Positions 38,075-46,684 of a DNA stretch of 64,000 nt are shown piece after piece (within the stretch, counting starts at the first letter, position 1; the number at the start of each line of letters is the position of its first letter). The stretch lies in NCBI GenBank assembly GCA_016721465.1, contig JADKIA010000003.1:186001-250000 (forward strand), in the 5' to 3' direction. Origin of the DNA: Ideonella sp. (GTDB lineage: Bacteria > Pseudomonadota > Gammaproteobacteria > Burkholderiales > Burkholderiaceae_C). A program made the position numbers and the translations under genes. A model generated the notes under the pieces. It did no database searches. It was not told where the DNA came from and was given only the letters and a program-made list of their open reading frames with translations.

Positions 38075-38617
38075 ATGTTCCCAGACCTGAATGCGCTGTT
38101 GGCGCCGGCGGTGATCGAGCGGCTGGTGCTGCTGGCCAACCACGTGATCGCGTCCGAACCCGAGGCCACGCGCCGCCTCCAGCCCCACCAGGGCCGCGTG
38201 CTGCGGCTTGAATTCGATGGCTGGCCCAAGCTCTTGCCCGTGCCGCCGGCACTGGCCTTCCGGGTGACACCGGCCGGGCTGGTGGAGTGGTGCGGTGACG
38301 TTGCCGAGAGTGACCTTCGCGTGCAGGTGCCGGCCCACAACCCGGCTGCATTGGCGCTGGGTTGGCTGTCCGGCGAGCTGCCGGCCCTTTCCATCGAAGG
38401 CGACGCGCAGTTCGCCGCCGATGCCGACTGGATGGCCAAGAACCTGCGCTGGGACATCGGCGCGGACCTTGAGCGCTTCGTCGGCCCGGTGGCGGCACAC
38501 CAGTTGCAAAGCCTGGGCTCGGCGGTGGCGCGGGGCCTCAAGGCGGCTGTGCAGGGGGCCAGCGCCTTGGCTGGGAAGATCCGCCCGAAACCCGGTCCGA
38601 CCGACCGCCCGCGCTGA
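38075..38617 (+). CDS. ubiJ: Ubiquinone biosynthesis accessory factor (SCP2 domain)
   Basis: A 180-residue protein with an SCP2 sterol-binding fold (VLRLEFDGWPKLLPVPPALAF) and a C-terminal helix typical of UbiJ. UbiJ binds lipid and holds the soluble ubiquinone-synthesis complex together. ubiB follows after 13 nt, the usual order. The preceding gene is the divergent galE rather than ubiE, so ubiJ-ubiB must have its own promoter. Confidence 0.88.
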   Translation: MFPDLNALLAPAVIERLVLLANHVIASEPEATRRLQPHQGRVLRLEFDGWPKLLPVPPALAFRVTPAGLVEWCGDVAESDLRVQVPAHNPAALALGWLSGELPALSIEGDAQFAADADWMAKNLRWDIGADLERFVGPVAAHQLQSLGSAVARGLKAAVQGASALAGKIRPKPGPTDRPR

Positions 38618-38630
38618 CCGGCCGTCCCGG

Positions 38631-40178
38631 ATGGGCCACTTCTTCCGTCTGTTCACCATCGCCTTCACCGTCCTGCGCTTCGGCCTGGACGAGGTGGCGA
38701 TGTCCGGGTTCCGCCAACGATGGGTTCGTGTGATGGTGCGCGTGGCCACCGTGGGCCGCCGGCTCGAAGCGCCACGCGGCGTGCGCCTGCGCATGGCGTT
38801 GGAGAAACTGGGGCCCATCTTTGTCAAGTTCGGCCAGGTGCTGTCCACCCGGCGCGACCTGCTGCCGCTGGATGTGGCCGACGAACTGGCCAAACTGCAG
38901 GACCGCGTGCCGCCATTCCCCAGCGATCAGTCGCGTGCCCTGGTGGAGAAGGCTTTCGGCCGTCCCATCGACGCGGTGTTCGAGCAGTTCGACACCGACC
39001 CGGTCGCCAGTGCCTCCATCGCCCAGGTGCACTTCGCCCGGCTGAAGGATGGCCGGGAGGTGGCGGTGAAGGTGCTGCGCCCGGGCATGCTGGGTGTCAT
39101 CGACCACGACGTCAAGCTGCTGTACACGCTGGCGCGGGTGGTGGAATGGGTCTGGACCGATGGCAAGCGCCTGAAACCGCACGAGGTGGTGGCGGAATTC
39201 GATACCTATCTGCACGATGAGCTCGATCTCGTGCGCGAGGCCGCCAACGCCGCGCAGCTGCGTCGCAACATGCAGGGCCTGAACCTGGTGCTGGTGCCCG
39301 AAATGGTGTGGGAATGGTGCACGCCCAGCGTGATGGTGATGCAGCGCATGAATGGCATGCCCATCAGCCAGGCCGATCGCCTGCGCGAGGCGGGCGTGGA
39401 CATCAAGAAGCTGGCGCGTGATGGCGTCACCATCTTCTTCACCCAGGTGTTCCGCGACGGGTTCTTCCACGCCGACATGCATCCGGGCAACATCCAGGTG
39501 AGCGTGGAGCCGGCCACGTTCGGGCGCTACATCGCGCTCGATTTCGGCATCATCGGCACACTCACCGAGTGGGACAAGGAGTACCTGGCACAGAACTTCC
39601 TGGCCTTTTTCCGTCGCGACTACAAGCGCGTGGCCGAGCTGCATGTGGAAAGCGGCTGGGTGCCGCCGGGCACGCGCGTGGATGCGCTGGAAGGCGCCAT
39701 CCGCACGGTGTGCGAGCCGCATTTCGATCAACCCTTGAAGAACATCTCGCTGGGCCAGGTGCTGATGCGCCTGTTCCAGACCTCGCGCCGCTTCAACGTG
39801 GAGATCCAGCCCCAGTTGGTGCTGCTGCAGAAGACCTTGCTCAACATCGAGGGCCTGGGTCGCCAGCTCGATCCCGAGCTGGACCTGTGGAGCACGGCCA
39901 AGCCCTTCCTGGAGCAATGGATGCACCGCCAGGTGGGTTGGACGGGCCTGGTGGAGCGGGTCAAGCACGAGGCACCACGCTACGCCCAGTTGCTGCCCGA
40001 GTTGCCGCGCCTGATTCACCAGGCCTTGCAGCGCGGCCGCGACAGCGACCCGGCATTGCTGGCGCTGCTGGCCGAGCAGCGCCGCACCAATCGGTTGCTG
40101 CAGGCGGTGCTGATCGGCGTGATCGGGTTTGTCGTCGGCGCGCTGGTGACACAGTTGCTCATGCGCTGGCACGGCTGA
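38631..40178 (+). CDS. ubiB: Ubiquinone biosynthesis regulatory kinase-like protein UbiB
   Basis: A 515-residue member of the ABC1/UbiB atypical kinase family. The KxGQ motif is in GPIFVKFGQVLSTRRD. The invariant kinase residues are in VAVKVLRPG and the catalytic loop in FFHADMHPGNIQ, with the metal motif in LDFGIIGTL. Two membrane helices close the protein (VLIGVIGFVVGALVTQLL). The ATG at 38631 matches family N-termini (GHFFRLFTIAFTVLRFGLDE). Confidence 0.94.
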   Translation: MGHFFRLFTIAFTVLRFGLDEVAMSGFRQRWVRVMVRVATVGRRLEAPRGVRLRMALEKLGPIFVKFGQVLSTRRDLLPLDVADELAKLQDRVPPFPSDQSRALVEKAFGRPIDAVFEQFDTDPVASASIAQVHFARLKDGREVAVKVLRPGMLGVIDHDVKLLYTLARVVEWVWTDGKRLKPHEVVAEFDTYLHDELDLVREAANAAQLRRNMQGLNLVLVPEMVWEWCTPSVMVMQRMNGMPISQADRLREAGVDIKKLARDGVTIFFTQVFRDGFFHADMHPGNIQVSVEPATFGRYIALDFGIIGTLTEWDKEYLAQNFLAFFRRDYKRVAELHVESGWVPPGTRVDALEGAIRTVCEPHFDQPLKNISLGQVLMRLFQTSRRFNVEIQPQLVLLQKTLLNIEGLGRQLDPELDLWSTAKPFLEQWMHRQVGWTGLVERVKHEAPRYAQLLPELPRLIHQALQRGRDSDPALLALLAEQRRTNRLLQAVLIGVIGFVVGALVTQLLMRWHG

Positions 40179-40289
40179 CTGGCAGCCCGCAGCCGCCGCG
40201 AAGTTGCAGACCGACCGGGCGAGTCGATAATGCGCGCGGCCGAGCGGGTCGCCTTCGGCTGCTGATCACCCACCGACGCCGTCTTGCGC

Positions 40290-41753
40290 ATGAATACCAC
40301 CCTCATCGTCTTCGTCGTGCTCTACCTGCTGGGCACCCTGGGCATCGGCGTGTGGGCCGGCACCCGCATCAAGAACTCCACCGACTTCGCGATCGCCGGT
40401 CGCAGCCTGCCGCTGATCATGGTGGTGACCACGACCTTCGCCACCTGGTTCGGCGCCGAGACGGTGATGGGCATCCCGGCCAAGTTCGTTCAGAGCGGTC
40501 TGGGCTCCGTCGTCGAGGACCCGTTCGGCGCCGGCACCTGCCTGATCCTGGTCGGCCTGTTCTTCGCGATGCGGTTGTACAAGCAGAACCTGCTCACCAT
40601 CGGCGACTTCTACCGCCAGCGCTTCGGCAAGGGCGTCGAAGTGTTCTGCTCGGTGGCCATCATCCTCAGCTACCTGGGCTGGGTGGCGGCGCAGATCACC
40701 GCGCTGGGCCTGGTCTTCTCGGTGCTCACCAACGGGGCCATGTCCGAGACCGCCGGCATGATCGTGGGCACCTTGGCGGTGCTGATCTACGTGGTGATCG
40801 GCGGCTTCCTGGCGGTGGCCTGGACCGATTTCATCCAGATGATCGTGCTGGTGGTCGGCCTGTCGATCATCGCCGTGTTCTCGGCCGATCTGGCCGGTGG
40901 TGCCGACAAGGTGCTGGCTGCGGTGCAGCAGAAGGACCTGTGGAAGTTCCTGCCCGAGCCGGGCTTCAAGGACGTGGCCTTCTTCATCGCCGCGGCCATC
41001 ACCATGATGCTCGGCAGCATTCCGCAGCAGGACGTGTTCCAGCGCGTGATGTCGGCCAAGAACGCCCAGACGGCGCGCAATGGCGCGGTGATCGGTGGCA
41101 TCAGCTACATCCTGTTTGCCTTCGTGCCCATGTTCATCGTGGCCAGTGCGGTGGTGGTGATGGGCCAGCAGGCGCTGGACATCGCCAAGGACGACTACCA
41201 GCGCCTGCTGCCCACCTTCGTGCTCGGCAAGATGCCGCTGGTGATGCAGATCCTGTTCTTCGGCGCCCTGCTGTCGGCCATCAAGAGCACCTCGTCGGCC
41301 ACGCTGCTGGCGCCGTCGACCAGCTTCGTCGAGAACATCCTGAAGAACCTGCGTCCGCACATGGGCGATCGCCAGCAACTCCTGGCCATGCGCTGGACCA
41401 TCGTGGTCTTTGCCGCGTTGGTGCTGGCCTACGCCGTGGCAATGAAGGGCACGCCGATCTACGACCTGGTGTCCTCGGCCTACCAGGTGACCCTGGTGGG
41501 CGCCTTCGTGCCGCTGCTGTTCGGCCTGTACTGGCCGCGCGCCACGACCCAGGGCGCGATCTTCTCGCTGGGCGCCGGCATCGGCACCTGGCTCGTCTGC
41601 TTCCCGCAGATCAGCAAGCTGGGCGAGGCCTTTCCGGGGCAGTTGGCCGGGCTGATCGCTGCAGTGATCGGCATGCTGGTCGGCTCGCTCGCGCCGCAGT
41701 GGCTGCGCAACCGCCATGAGCACAAGCACCACGTGACGGGCTTGAAGGACTGA
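40290..41753 (+). CDS. Sodium:solute symporter family protein
   Basis: A 487-residue SSS-family transporter with about 13 predicted helices. Family signs are the short periplasmic N-terminus, then GVWAGTRIKNSTDFAIAGRS and ATWFGAETVMGIPAKF, and SAIKSTSSATLLAPSTSF in the sodium-site region. The substrate cannot be told; proline, pantothenate and small organic acids are typical for the family. A histidine-rich C-terminus (NRHEHKHHV) is unusual. The ATG at 40290 is preferred over a TTG at 40284. Confidence 0.88.
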   Translation: MNTTLIVFVVLYLLGTLGIGVWAGTRIKNSTDFAIAGRSLPLIMVVTTTFATWFGAETVMGIPAKFVQSGLGSVVEDPFGAGTCLILVGLFFAMRLYKQNLLTIGDFYRQRFGKGVEVFCSVAIILSYLGWVAAQITALGLVFSVLTNGAMSETAGMIVGTLAVLIYVVIGGFLAVAWTDFIQMIVLVVGLSIIAVFSADLAGGADKVLAAVQQKDLWKFLPEPGFKDVAFFIAAAITMMLGSIPQQDVFQRVMSAKNAQTARNGAVIGGISYILFAFVPMFIVASAVVVMGQQALDIAKDDYQRLLPTFVLGKMPLVMQILFFGALLSAIKSTSSATLLAPSTSFVENILKNLRPHMGDRQQLLAMRWTIVVFAALVLAYAVAMKGTPIYDLVSSAYQVTLVGAFVPLLFGLYWPRATTQGAIFSLGAGIGTWLVCFPQISKLGEAFPGQLAGLIAAVIGMLVGSLAPQWLRNRHEHKHHVTGLKD

Positions 41754-41807
41754 AGACCGTCGCGAAGCCCTTTGCGCCGCCGCCGCCGTGTCGAACGGCC
41801 TCGGCCC

Positions 41808-41813
41808 TATAAT
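41808..41813 (+). promoter_or_regulatory. Consensus -10 element upstream of the FmdB gene
   Basis: A perfect TATAAT in an AT-rich island (CCTATAATTTTGGG), ending 27 nt before the FmdB start. The -35 position is GC-rich and poor. Confidence 0.5.
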
Positions 41814-41840
41814 TTTGGGTTTTGCGTCAGGGATTCAGCC

Positions 41841-42191
41841 ATGCCGATCTACGCTTACCGCTGTGGCGAATGCGGCCACGCAAAGGATGTCTTGCAAAAG
41901 ATGTCCGATCCCCTGTTGACCACCTGCCCCGCGTGCGGGGCCCAGGCGTTCACCAAGCAACTCACCGCAGCCGGCTTCCAGCTCAAGGGATCGGGCTGGT
42001 ATGCCACCGATTTCAAGGGCGGCGGCGCGGCTCCTGCCAGCGCCCCGGCGACGCCCGTGGCCGAGGGCAAGTCGGACAGCAAGCCCGAGAGCAAGCCGGA
42101 GAGCAAGCCCGACAGCAAGTCCGGCGACAGTGCCGCCCCGGCCGCAGCGTCGTCGACCGGCTCCTGCGGTGGCTCCTGCGCCTGCCATTGA
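41841..42191 (+). CDS. FmdB-family zinc ribbon protein
   Basis: A 116-residue protein. The N-terminal zinc ribbon is MPIYAYRCGECGHAKDVLQK with second CxxC in TTCPACGAQAF, the FmdB/CxxC_CxxC_SSSS pattern. The middle contains GFQLKGSGWYATDFKGG, then a low-complexity linker with four SKP(E/D/S) units. The C-terminus is cysteine-rich (CGGSCACH). Regulatory or metal-binding roles are suggested for the family but unproved. Followed by DUF502 and aspS in the conserved betaproteobacterial order. Confidence 0.9.
   Translation: MPIYAYRCGECGHAKDVLQKMSDPLLTTCPACGAQAFTKQLTAAGFQLKGSGWYATDFKGGGAAPASAPATPVAEGKSDSKPESKPESKPDSKSGDSAAPAAASSTGSCGGSCACH
42075..42122 (+). repeat. Four 12-bp tandem repeats inside the FmdB gene
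   Basis: Units at 42075-42086, 42087-42098, 42099-42110 and 42111-42122 follow GA(C/G)AGCAAGCC(C/G), with the last ending TCC. They encode (D/E)SKP repeats. Twelve base pairs keep the frame, so copy number could vary without disrupting the protein. Confidence 0.75.
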
Positions 42192-42221
42192 GCGACGCAC
42201 GCCGCGTGTGAAAGCCGTCGA

Positions 42222-42896
42222 GTGAAAAAATACGTCATAGCCGGCCTGCTCGTCTGGCTGCCACTGGCCATCACCATCTGGGTGCTGCTGTGGCTGTTGG
42301 GGCTGATGGACGGCGTGTTCATGTGGCTGCTCACCCTGTCGCAGGCGGTGTTGCCCAAGGGCGCAGACGACTTGATCGAACGCCTTCGTCACGTGCCCGG
42401 CCTGGGCGTGCTGGTGATGGCGGTGACCGTGCTGGGCTCCGGCGTGTTCGTCACCAACATCTTCGGCCAGTGGTGGGTGCGTCAGTGGGACCAGATGATG
42501 GGCCGCATCCCCATCGTCAAGTCGATCTACAGCTCGGTCAAGCAGGTCTCCGACACCTTGTTCTCCAGCAACGGCAACGCCTTTCGCGAGGCCGTGCTGG
42601 TGCAGTACCCGCACGCGGGATCCTGGACCATCGCCTTCGTCACCGGCAAGCCCAACGGCGAGGTGGCGCGCAAACTGGAGGGCGAGCATGTCAGCCTTTA
42701 CGTGCCCACCACGCCGAACCCGACCTCGGGCTTCTTCCTGATCATGCCGCGCGCCAATGTGCAGCCGCTGCAGATGAGCGTGGACGAGGCGCTGAAGTAC
42801 ATCATCTCCATGGGTGTGGTGGCGCCGCCGCCGCCCGCGCCGCCCAAACCATTGCCGGCCAGGCCGGAGGGGGCCGACCCCAATCGGCAGGGCTGA
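42222..42896 (+). CDS. DUF502 membrane protein
   Basis: A 224-residue inner-membrane protein starting with GTG. Two N-terminal helices (IAGLLVWLPLAITIWVLLWLL and a second around VLVMAVTVLGSGVFV) are followed by the DUF502 core IPIVKSIYSSVKQVSDTLFS and FVTGKPNGEV. The function is unknown. It is consistently located upstream of aspS in this lineage. The tail is proline-rich. Confidence 0.88.
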   Translation: MKKYVIAGLLVWLPLAITIWVLLWLLGLMDGVFMWLLTLSQAVLPKGADDLIERLRHVPGLGVLVMAVTVLGSGVFVTNIFGQWWVRQWDQMMGRIPIVKSIYSSVKQVSDTLFSSNGNAFREAVLVQYPHAGSWTIAFVTGKPNGEVARKLEGEHVSLYVPTTPNPTSGFFLIMPRANVQPLQMSVDEALKYIISMGVVAPPPPAPPKPLPARPEGADPNRQG

Positions 42897-42939
42897 GCCC
42901 GGACGCAGGGCCCGCAGGGGCCTTGCGCCTGGCGAAGGG

Positions 42940-42961
42940 CCCATCGCCTGCAAGCGATGGG
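42940..42961 (+). promoter_or_regulatory. Strong hairpin in the aspS leader
   Basis: A perfect 8-bp stem, CCCATCGC (42940-42947) and GCGATGGG (42954-42961), with loop CTGCAA, lies 49 nt before the aspS ATG and 43 nt after DUF502. No T tract follows. It could separate DUF502 from aspS expression or attenuate it. The rest of the 114-nt spacer is GC-rich with weaker pairing. Confidence 0.5.
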
Positions 42962-43010
42962 GCTGGGGAGATGGCGAGAGTGCACAGAACCGATTCATGG
43001 AGTCAAACAA

Positions 43011-44804
43011 ATGAGAACCACTTACTGCGGCCTGGTCAGCGAAGCCCTGATGGGCCAGACCGTCACCCTGATGGGTTGGGCCCACCGCCGTCGCGACCAC
43101 GGCGGCGTGATCTTCATCGATCTTCGCGATCGCGAAGGCCTGGTGCAGATCGTCTGCGACCCGGACCGCGCCGACATGTTCAAGGCCGCCGAGGGCGTGC
43201 GCAACGAGTTCTGCCTGAAGGTGGTGGGCAAGGTGCGGGCACGCCCCGCTGGCACTGAGAACGTCAACCTCGTCAGCGGCAAGATCGAGGTGCTGGCGCA
43301 CGAGGTGGATGTGCTGAACCCCAGTGTCACGCCGCCCTTCCAACTGGACGACGACAACCTGTCCGAGACCGTGCGGCTGACGCACCGGGTGCTCGATCTG
43401 CGCCGACCGCAGATGCAGAAGAACCTGATGCTGCGCTACCGTGTGGCCATCGAAGTGCGCAAGTTCCTGGACGAGCAGGGCTTCGTCGACATCGAGACGC
43501 CCATGCTGACCAAGAGCACGCCCGAGGGCGCGCGCGATTACCTGGTGCCCAGCCGGGTGCACGACGGCCAGTTCTTTGCGTTGCCGCAGAGCCCGCAGCT
43601 GTTCAAGCAGTTGCTGATGATCGCTGGCTTTGATCGTTACTACCAGATCACCAAGTGCTTCCGCGACGAAGACTTGCGCGCCGACCGTCAGCCCGAGTTC
43701 ACCCAGATCGACATCGAGACCTCGTTTCTGGACGAGGCCGAGATCCGCGCGATCACCGAGGCCATGATCCGCACGGTGTTCCGCAAGACCATGGGTGTGG
43801 AGCTGCCGGTCTACGCCGAGATGACCTACACCGACGCGATGCATCGGTATGGGTCGGACAAGCCCGATTTGCGCGTGAAGCTGGAGTTCACCGAACTCAC
43901 CAACGTGATGAAGACGGTGGACTTCAAGGTCTTCTCCACGCCGGCCACCACCCCGGGCGGTCGTGTGGCCGCGCTGCGGGTGCCTGGTGGCGCGGTGATG
44001 AGCCGTGGCGAGATCGACGCCTACACCGAGTTCGTGAAGATCTATGGTGCCAAGGGCCTGGCGTGGATCAAGGTCAACGACGCAGGCAAGGGCCGTGACG
44101 GCCTGCAAAGCCCCTTGGTCAAGAACCTCAACGATGCGGCCATCGGCGAGGTGCTGGCACGCACCGGGGCTCGCAATGGCGACCTGATCTTCTTCGGTGC
44201 GGACAAGGCCAAGGTGGTCAACGATGCACTGGGCGCGTTGCGGGTGAAGATCGGCCACAGCGAGTTCGGCCGCAACCATGGCCTGTTCGAGGACAAGTGG
44301 GCGCCGCTGTGGGTGGTCGACTTCCCGATGTTCGAGTACGACGAAGAGGCAGGCCGCTGGAGCGCCGTGCACCACCCGTTCACGGCGCCCAAGGATGGCC
44401 ACGAGAACCTGATGACCGAAGACCCGGGCGCCTGCATCGCCAAGGCCTACGACATGGTGCTCAATGGCTGGGAAATCGGCGGCGGCTCGGTGCGTATCCA
44501 CCGCGCCGACGTGCAGGCCAAGGTGTTCGCTGCGCTCAACATCACGCCCGAGGAGCAGAAGGTCAAGTTTGGTTTCCTGCTCGACGCGTTGCAGTACGGC
44601 GCCCCGCCTCATGGCGGCCTGGCGTTCGGCCTGGACCGCATCGCCACGCTGATGAGCAAGGCCGAATCCATCCGCGACGTGATTGCCTTCCCCAAGACCC
44701 AGCGCGCCCAGTGCCTGCTCACCGGCGCACCGAGCCTGGTCGACGAGAAGCAACTGCGCGAGCTGCACATCCGGTTGCGCAACACGCAATCTACCAGCGC
44801 TTGA
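43011..44804 (+). CDS. aspS: Aspartyl-tRNA synthetase
   Basis: A 597-residue bacterial-type AspRS. The N-terminal OB fold (GWAHRRRDHGGVIFIDLRDR) binds the anticodon. Class II motif 2 is in FRDEDLRADRQPEFTQIDIE and motif 3 in GLAFGLDRIATLM; the bacterial GAD insertion lies between. The ATG at 43011 has GGAG upstream. The genome's AsnRS/GatCAB state, and so whether it is discriminating, cannot be judged. Confidence 0.96.
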   Translation: MRTTYCGLVSEALMGQTVTLMGWAHRRRDHGGVIFIDLRDREGLVQIVCDPDRADMFKAAEGVRNEFCLKVVGKVRARPAGTENVNLVSGKIEVLAHEVDVLNPSVTPPFQLDDDNLSETVRLTHRVLDLRRPQMQKNLMLRYRVAIEVRKFLDEQGFVDIETPMLTKSTPEGARDYLVPSRVHDGQFFALPQSPQLFKQLLMIAGFDRYYQITKCFRDEDLRADRQPEFTQIDIETSFLDEAEIRAITEAMIRTVFRKTMGVELPVYAEMTYTDAMHRYGSDKPDLRVKLEFTELTNVMKTVDFKVFSTPATTPGGRVAALRVPGGAVMSRGEIDAYTEFVKIYGAKGLAWIKVNDAGKGRDGLQSPLVKNLNDAAIGEVLARTGARNGDLIFFGADKAKVVNDALGALRVKIGHSEFGRNHGLFEDKWAPLWVVDFPMFEYDEEAGRWSAVHHPFTAPKDGHENLMTEDPGACIAKAYDMVLNGWEIGGGSVRIHRADVQAKVFAALNITPEEQKVKFGFLLDALQYGAPPHGGLAFGLDRIATLMSKAESIRDVIAFPKTQRAQCLLTGAPSLVDEKQLRELHIRLRNTQSTSA

Positions 44805-44865
44805 GCGGGCCCGCGCCGTCGGCTGTGCGGCGGGAAGTCCGGATGACCGTCCGGATTGCGACGGC

Positions 44866-44894
44866 TTCAGCGTTGGTATAACATTGGTTATAAC
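44866..44894 (+). promoter_or_regulatory. Promoter/operator of the toxin-antitoxin pair
   Basis: Two near-identical repeats, GTTGGTATAAC (44872-44882) and ATTGGTTATAAC (44883-44894), lie in tandem; GTTATAAC is itself palindromic. The second repeat supplies TATAAC (44889-44894) as -10, with TTCAGC at 44866-44871 as a 17-nt spaced -35. A second -10 TATAAC is at 44877-44882. Overlap of the repeats with the promoter suggests autorepression by the antitoxin, usual for AbrB-type antitoxins. Confidence 0.6.
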
Positions 44895-44910
44895 TTCGCT
44901 GGAGCTCACC

Positions 44911-45135
44911 ATGCACGCACTCAAGCTCACCCAGATCGGCAATTCCGTGGGTGTCATCTTGCCCAAGGATGTGTTGGGCAAGCTGAAACTGGAGAAGGGC
45001 GACACCGTCTACCTCACCGACACGCCGGACGGCTTCGCGCTGACGCCACTGGATCCGGGCTTTGCCGAGCAGTTGGAAATCGGCCGTGAGTTCATGCGCG
45101 AGTACCGCGACACCTTCCGAGCGCTGGCCAAATGA
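44911..45135 (+). CDS. AbrB/MazE-family antitoxin
   Basis: A 74-residue protein with the swapped-hairpin AbrB fold: LTQIGNSVGVILPKDVLGKL then KGDTVYLTDTPDGFALTPLD. It should dimerise, bind the repeats just upstream and neutralise the downstream toxin with its C-terminal segment. Shine-Dalgarno GGAG lies at about 44901-44904. It overlaps the toxin gene by ATGA, the standard coupling for such modules. Confidence 0.88.
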   Translation: MHALKLTQIGNSVGVILPKDVLGKLKLEKGDTVYLTDTPDGFALTPLDPGFAEQLEIGREFMREYRDTFRALAK

Positions 45136-45518
45136 GCTGGCGTTGGCTTGATCGCCGGATGTTGGTGCTGCTGCACGATGAAAGCTTGTCCATGCACGGC
45201 GGGGCCTCGGGCATCCGTGACGAAGGTTTGCTGGAATCGGCCTTGGCGCGCGCGAACAATCTGGTCAGCTACGGCGAGCCAGACTTGGCTGCTTTGGCAG
45301 CCTGTTATGGTTTCGGGTTGGCGAAGAACCACCCGTTCGTGGATGGCAACAAGCGCGCGGCCTTTCTGGCGGTGGGCTTGTTCCTGGGCCTCAATGGTCA
45401 TCGCCTGACGGCGTCTCAGGCCGAGGCCACTGTCGTCGTCTTCAGTCTGGCCGCGGGCGAAATCGACGAACTCACCTTCGCCGCTTGGCTGCGCGAGCGC
45501 ATCGCCCCGCGAGCCTGA
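45132..45518 (+). CDS. Doc/Fic-family toxin (death on curing)
   Basis: A 128-residue Fic-fold protein. The catalytic motif is HPFVDGNKRAAF: the GNKR ending follows Doc toxins, which phosphorylate EF-Tu, rather than the GNGR of AMP-transferring Fic enzymes. The N-terminal part (SMHGGASGIRDEGLLESAL) and the Fic flap region look intact. It is paired with an AbrB-type antitoxin instead of Phd. The module sits between aspS and the DAHP synthase gene. Confidence 0.9.
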   Translation: MSWRWLDRRMLVLLHDESLSMHGGASGIRDEGLLESALARANNLVSYGEPDLAALAACYGFGLAKNHPFVDGNKRAAFLAVGLFLGLNGHRLTASQAEATVVVFSLAAGEIDELTFAAWLRERIAPRA

Positions 45519-45538
45519 CTTTCAAACTGCGTCCACCC

Positions 45539-46657
45539 ATGAGCACCCGCATTGACGACTTTGCCAGCGACCACGAGGCCGGCGGTCCCGCCACGCACGA
45601 CACGACGCGCATCGACGACACGCGCATCGCCGCGGTGCGGGCGCTGGTCTCACCCGCTGTGTTGCTGGAAGAGTTGCCGGTCACGCCGGAAATCGAGGCT
45701 GTCGTCGAGCGCACGCGCCAGGCCATCGGTCGCGTGCTGCAGGGCCAGGACGACCGCCTGGTGGCCGTGGTGGGCCCGTGCTCCATCCACGACCACGACC
45801 AGGCCATGCACTATGCGCGGCTGCTCAAGCCGTTGGCCGATGCCTTGAGCGGCGAGCTCATCGTCGTGATGCGCGTGTATTTCGAGAAGCCGCGCACGAC
45901 CGTGGGCTGGAAGGGCTACATCAACGACCCGCGCCTGGATGGCAGCTTCCGCATCAACGAAGGCCTGCGCCGAGCGCGCGAGTTGCTGCTGCAGATCAAT
46001 GCCCTGGGCCTGGCCTCGGGCACCGAGTTCCTGGACCTGCTGTCGCCTCAATACGTCAGCGACCTGATCGCCTGGGGCGCGATCGGCGCGCGCACCACGG
46101 AAAGCCAGAGCCACCGCCAGCTGGCTTCGGGGCTGTCCTGCCCCGTGGGCTTCAAGAACGGCACCGACGGCGGCGTGCAGGTGGCCGCCGACGCGCTGTT
46201 GGCGGCCGCAGCGCCGCACTCGTTCATGGGCATGACCAAGATGGGCGTGGCCGCGATCTTCGAGACGCGCGGCAATGCGCATGGCCACGTGATCCTGCGC
46301 GGTGGCAAGCAGCCCAACTACGATGCCGCGTCCATCGAGGCCGCCTGCACGGCCCTGCGCAAGGCGGGCCTGCGCGAGCAGGTGATGGTGGATTGTTCGC
46401 ACGCCAACTCGGCCAAGCAGCACCGCCGCCAGATCGATGTGGCCGCCGATGTGGCGGCACAGCTGTTGGCCGGTGAACGGCGCATCGTGGGCGTGATGTT
46501 GGAAAGTCACCTGCACGAAGGTCGGCAGGATCTGCGGCCGGGCGTGCCTTTGGCACTGGGGGTGTCCATCACCGACGCCTGCATCGGCTGGGACGACACC
46601 GCACCCGTGCTGCGCCGCTTGGCCGAGGCGGTGAAGCAGCGCCGCCAGGCCATTTGA
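45539..46657 (+). CDS. aroG: 3-deoxy-7-phosphoheptulonate synthase, class I
   Basis: A 372-residue DAHP synthase, which joins phosphoenolpyruvate and erythrose-4-phosphate at the entry to aromatic amino acid synthesis. Motifs are VVGPCSIHDHDQAMHYA, YFEKPRTTVGWKGYINDP, GARTTESQSHRQLASGLSC and DCSHANSAKQH. The N-terminus is about 20 residues longer than E. coli AroG (ATHDTTRIDDTRI). Which aromatic amino acid inhibits it cannot be told. The paralogue letter is a convention. Confidence 0.92.
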   Translation: MSTRIDDFASDHEAGGPATHDTTRIDDTRIAAVRALVSPAVLLEELPVTPEIEAVVERTRQAIGRVLQGQDDRLVAVVGPCSIHDHDQAMHYARLLKPLADALSGELIVVMRVYFEKPRTTVGWKGYINDPRLDGSFRINEGLRRARELLLQINALGLASGTEFLDLLSPQYVSDLIAWGAIGARTTESQSHRQLASGLSCPVGFKNGTDGGVQVAADALLAAAAPHSFMGMTKMGVAAIFETRGNAHGHVILRGGKQPNYDAASIEAACTALRKAGLREQVMVDCSHANSAKQHRRQIDVAADVAAQLLAGERRIVGVMLESHLHEGRQDLRPGVPLALGVSITDACIGWDDTAPVLRRLAEAVKQRRQAI

Positions 46658-46684
46658 ATCGTTGTGGCCGCCGCTGGATGCAAC

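Noticed and set aside
44911..45518. Toxin-antitoxin genes as evidence of a larger mobile island
   Set aside because: No integrase, tRNA attachment site, IS or composition shift borders them; only the two-gene module can be supported.
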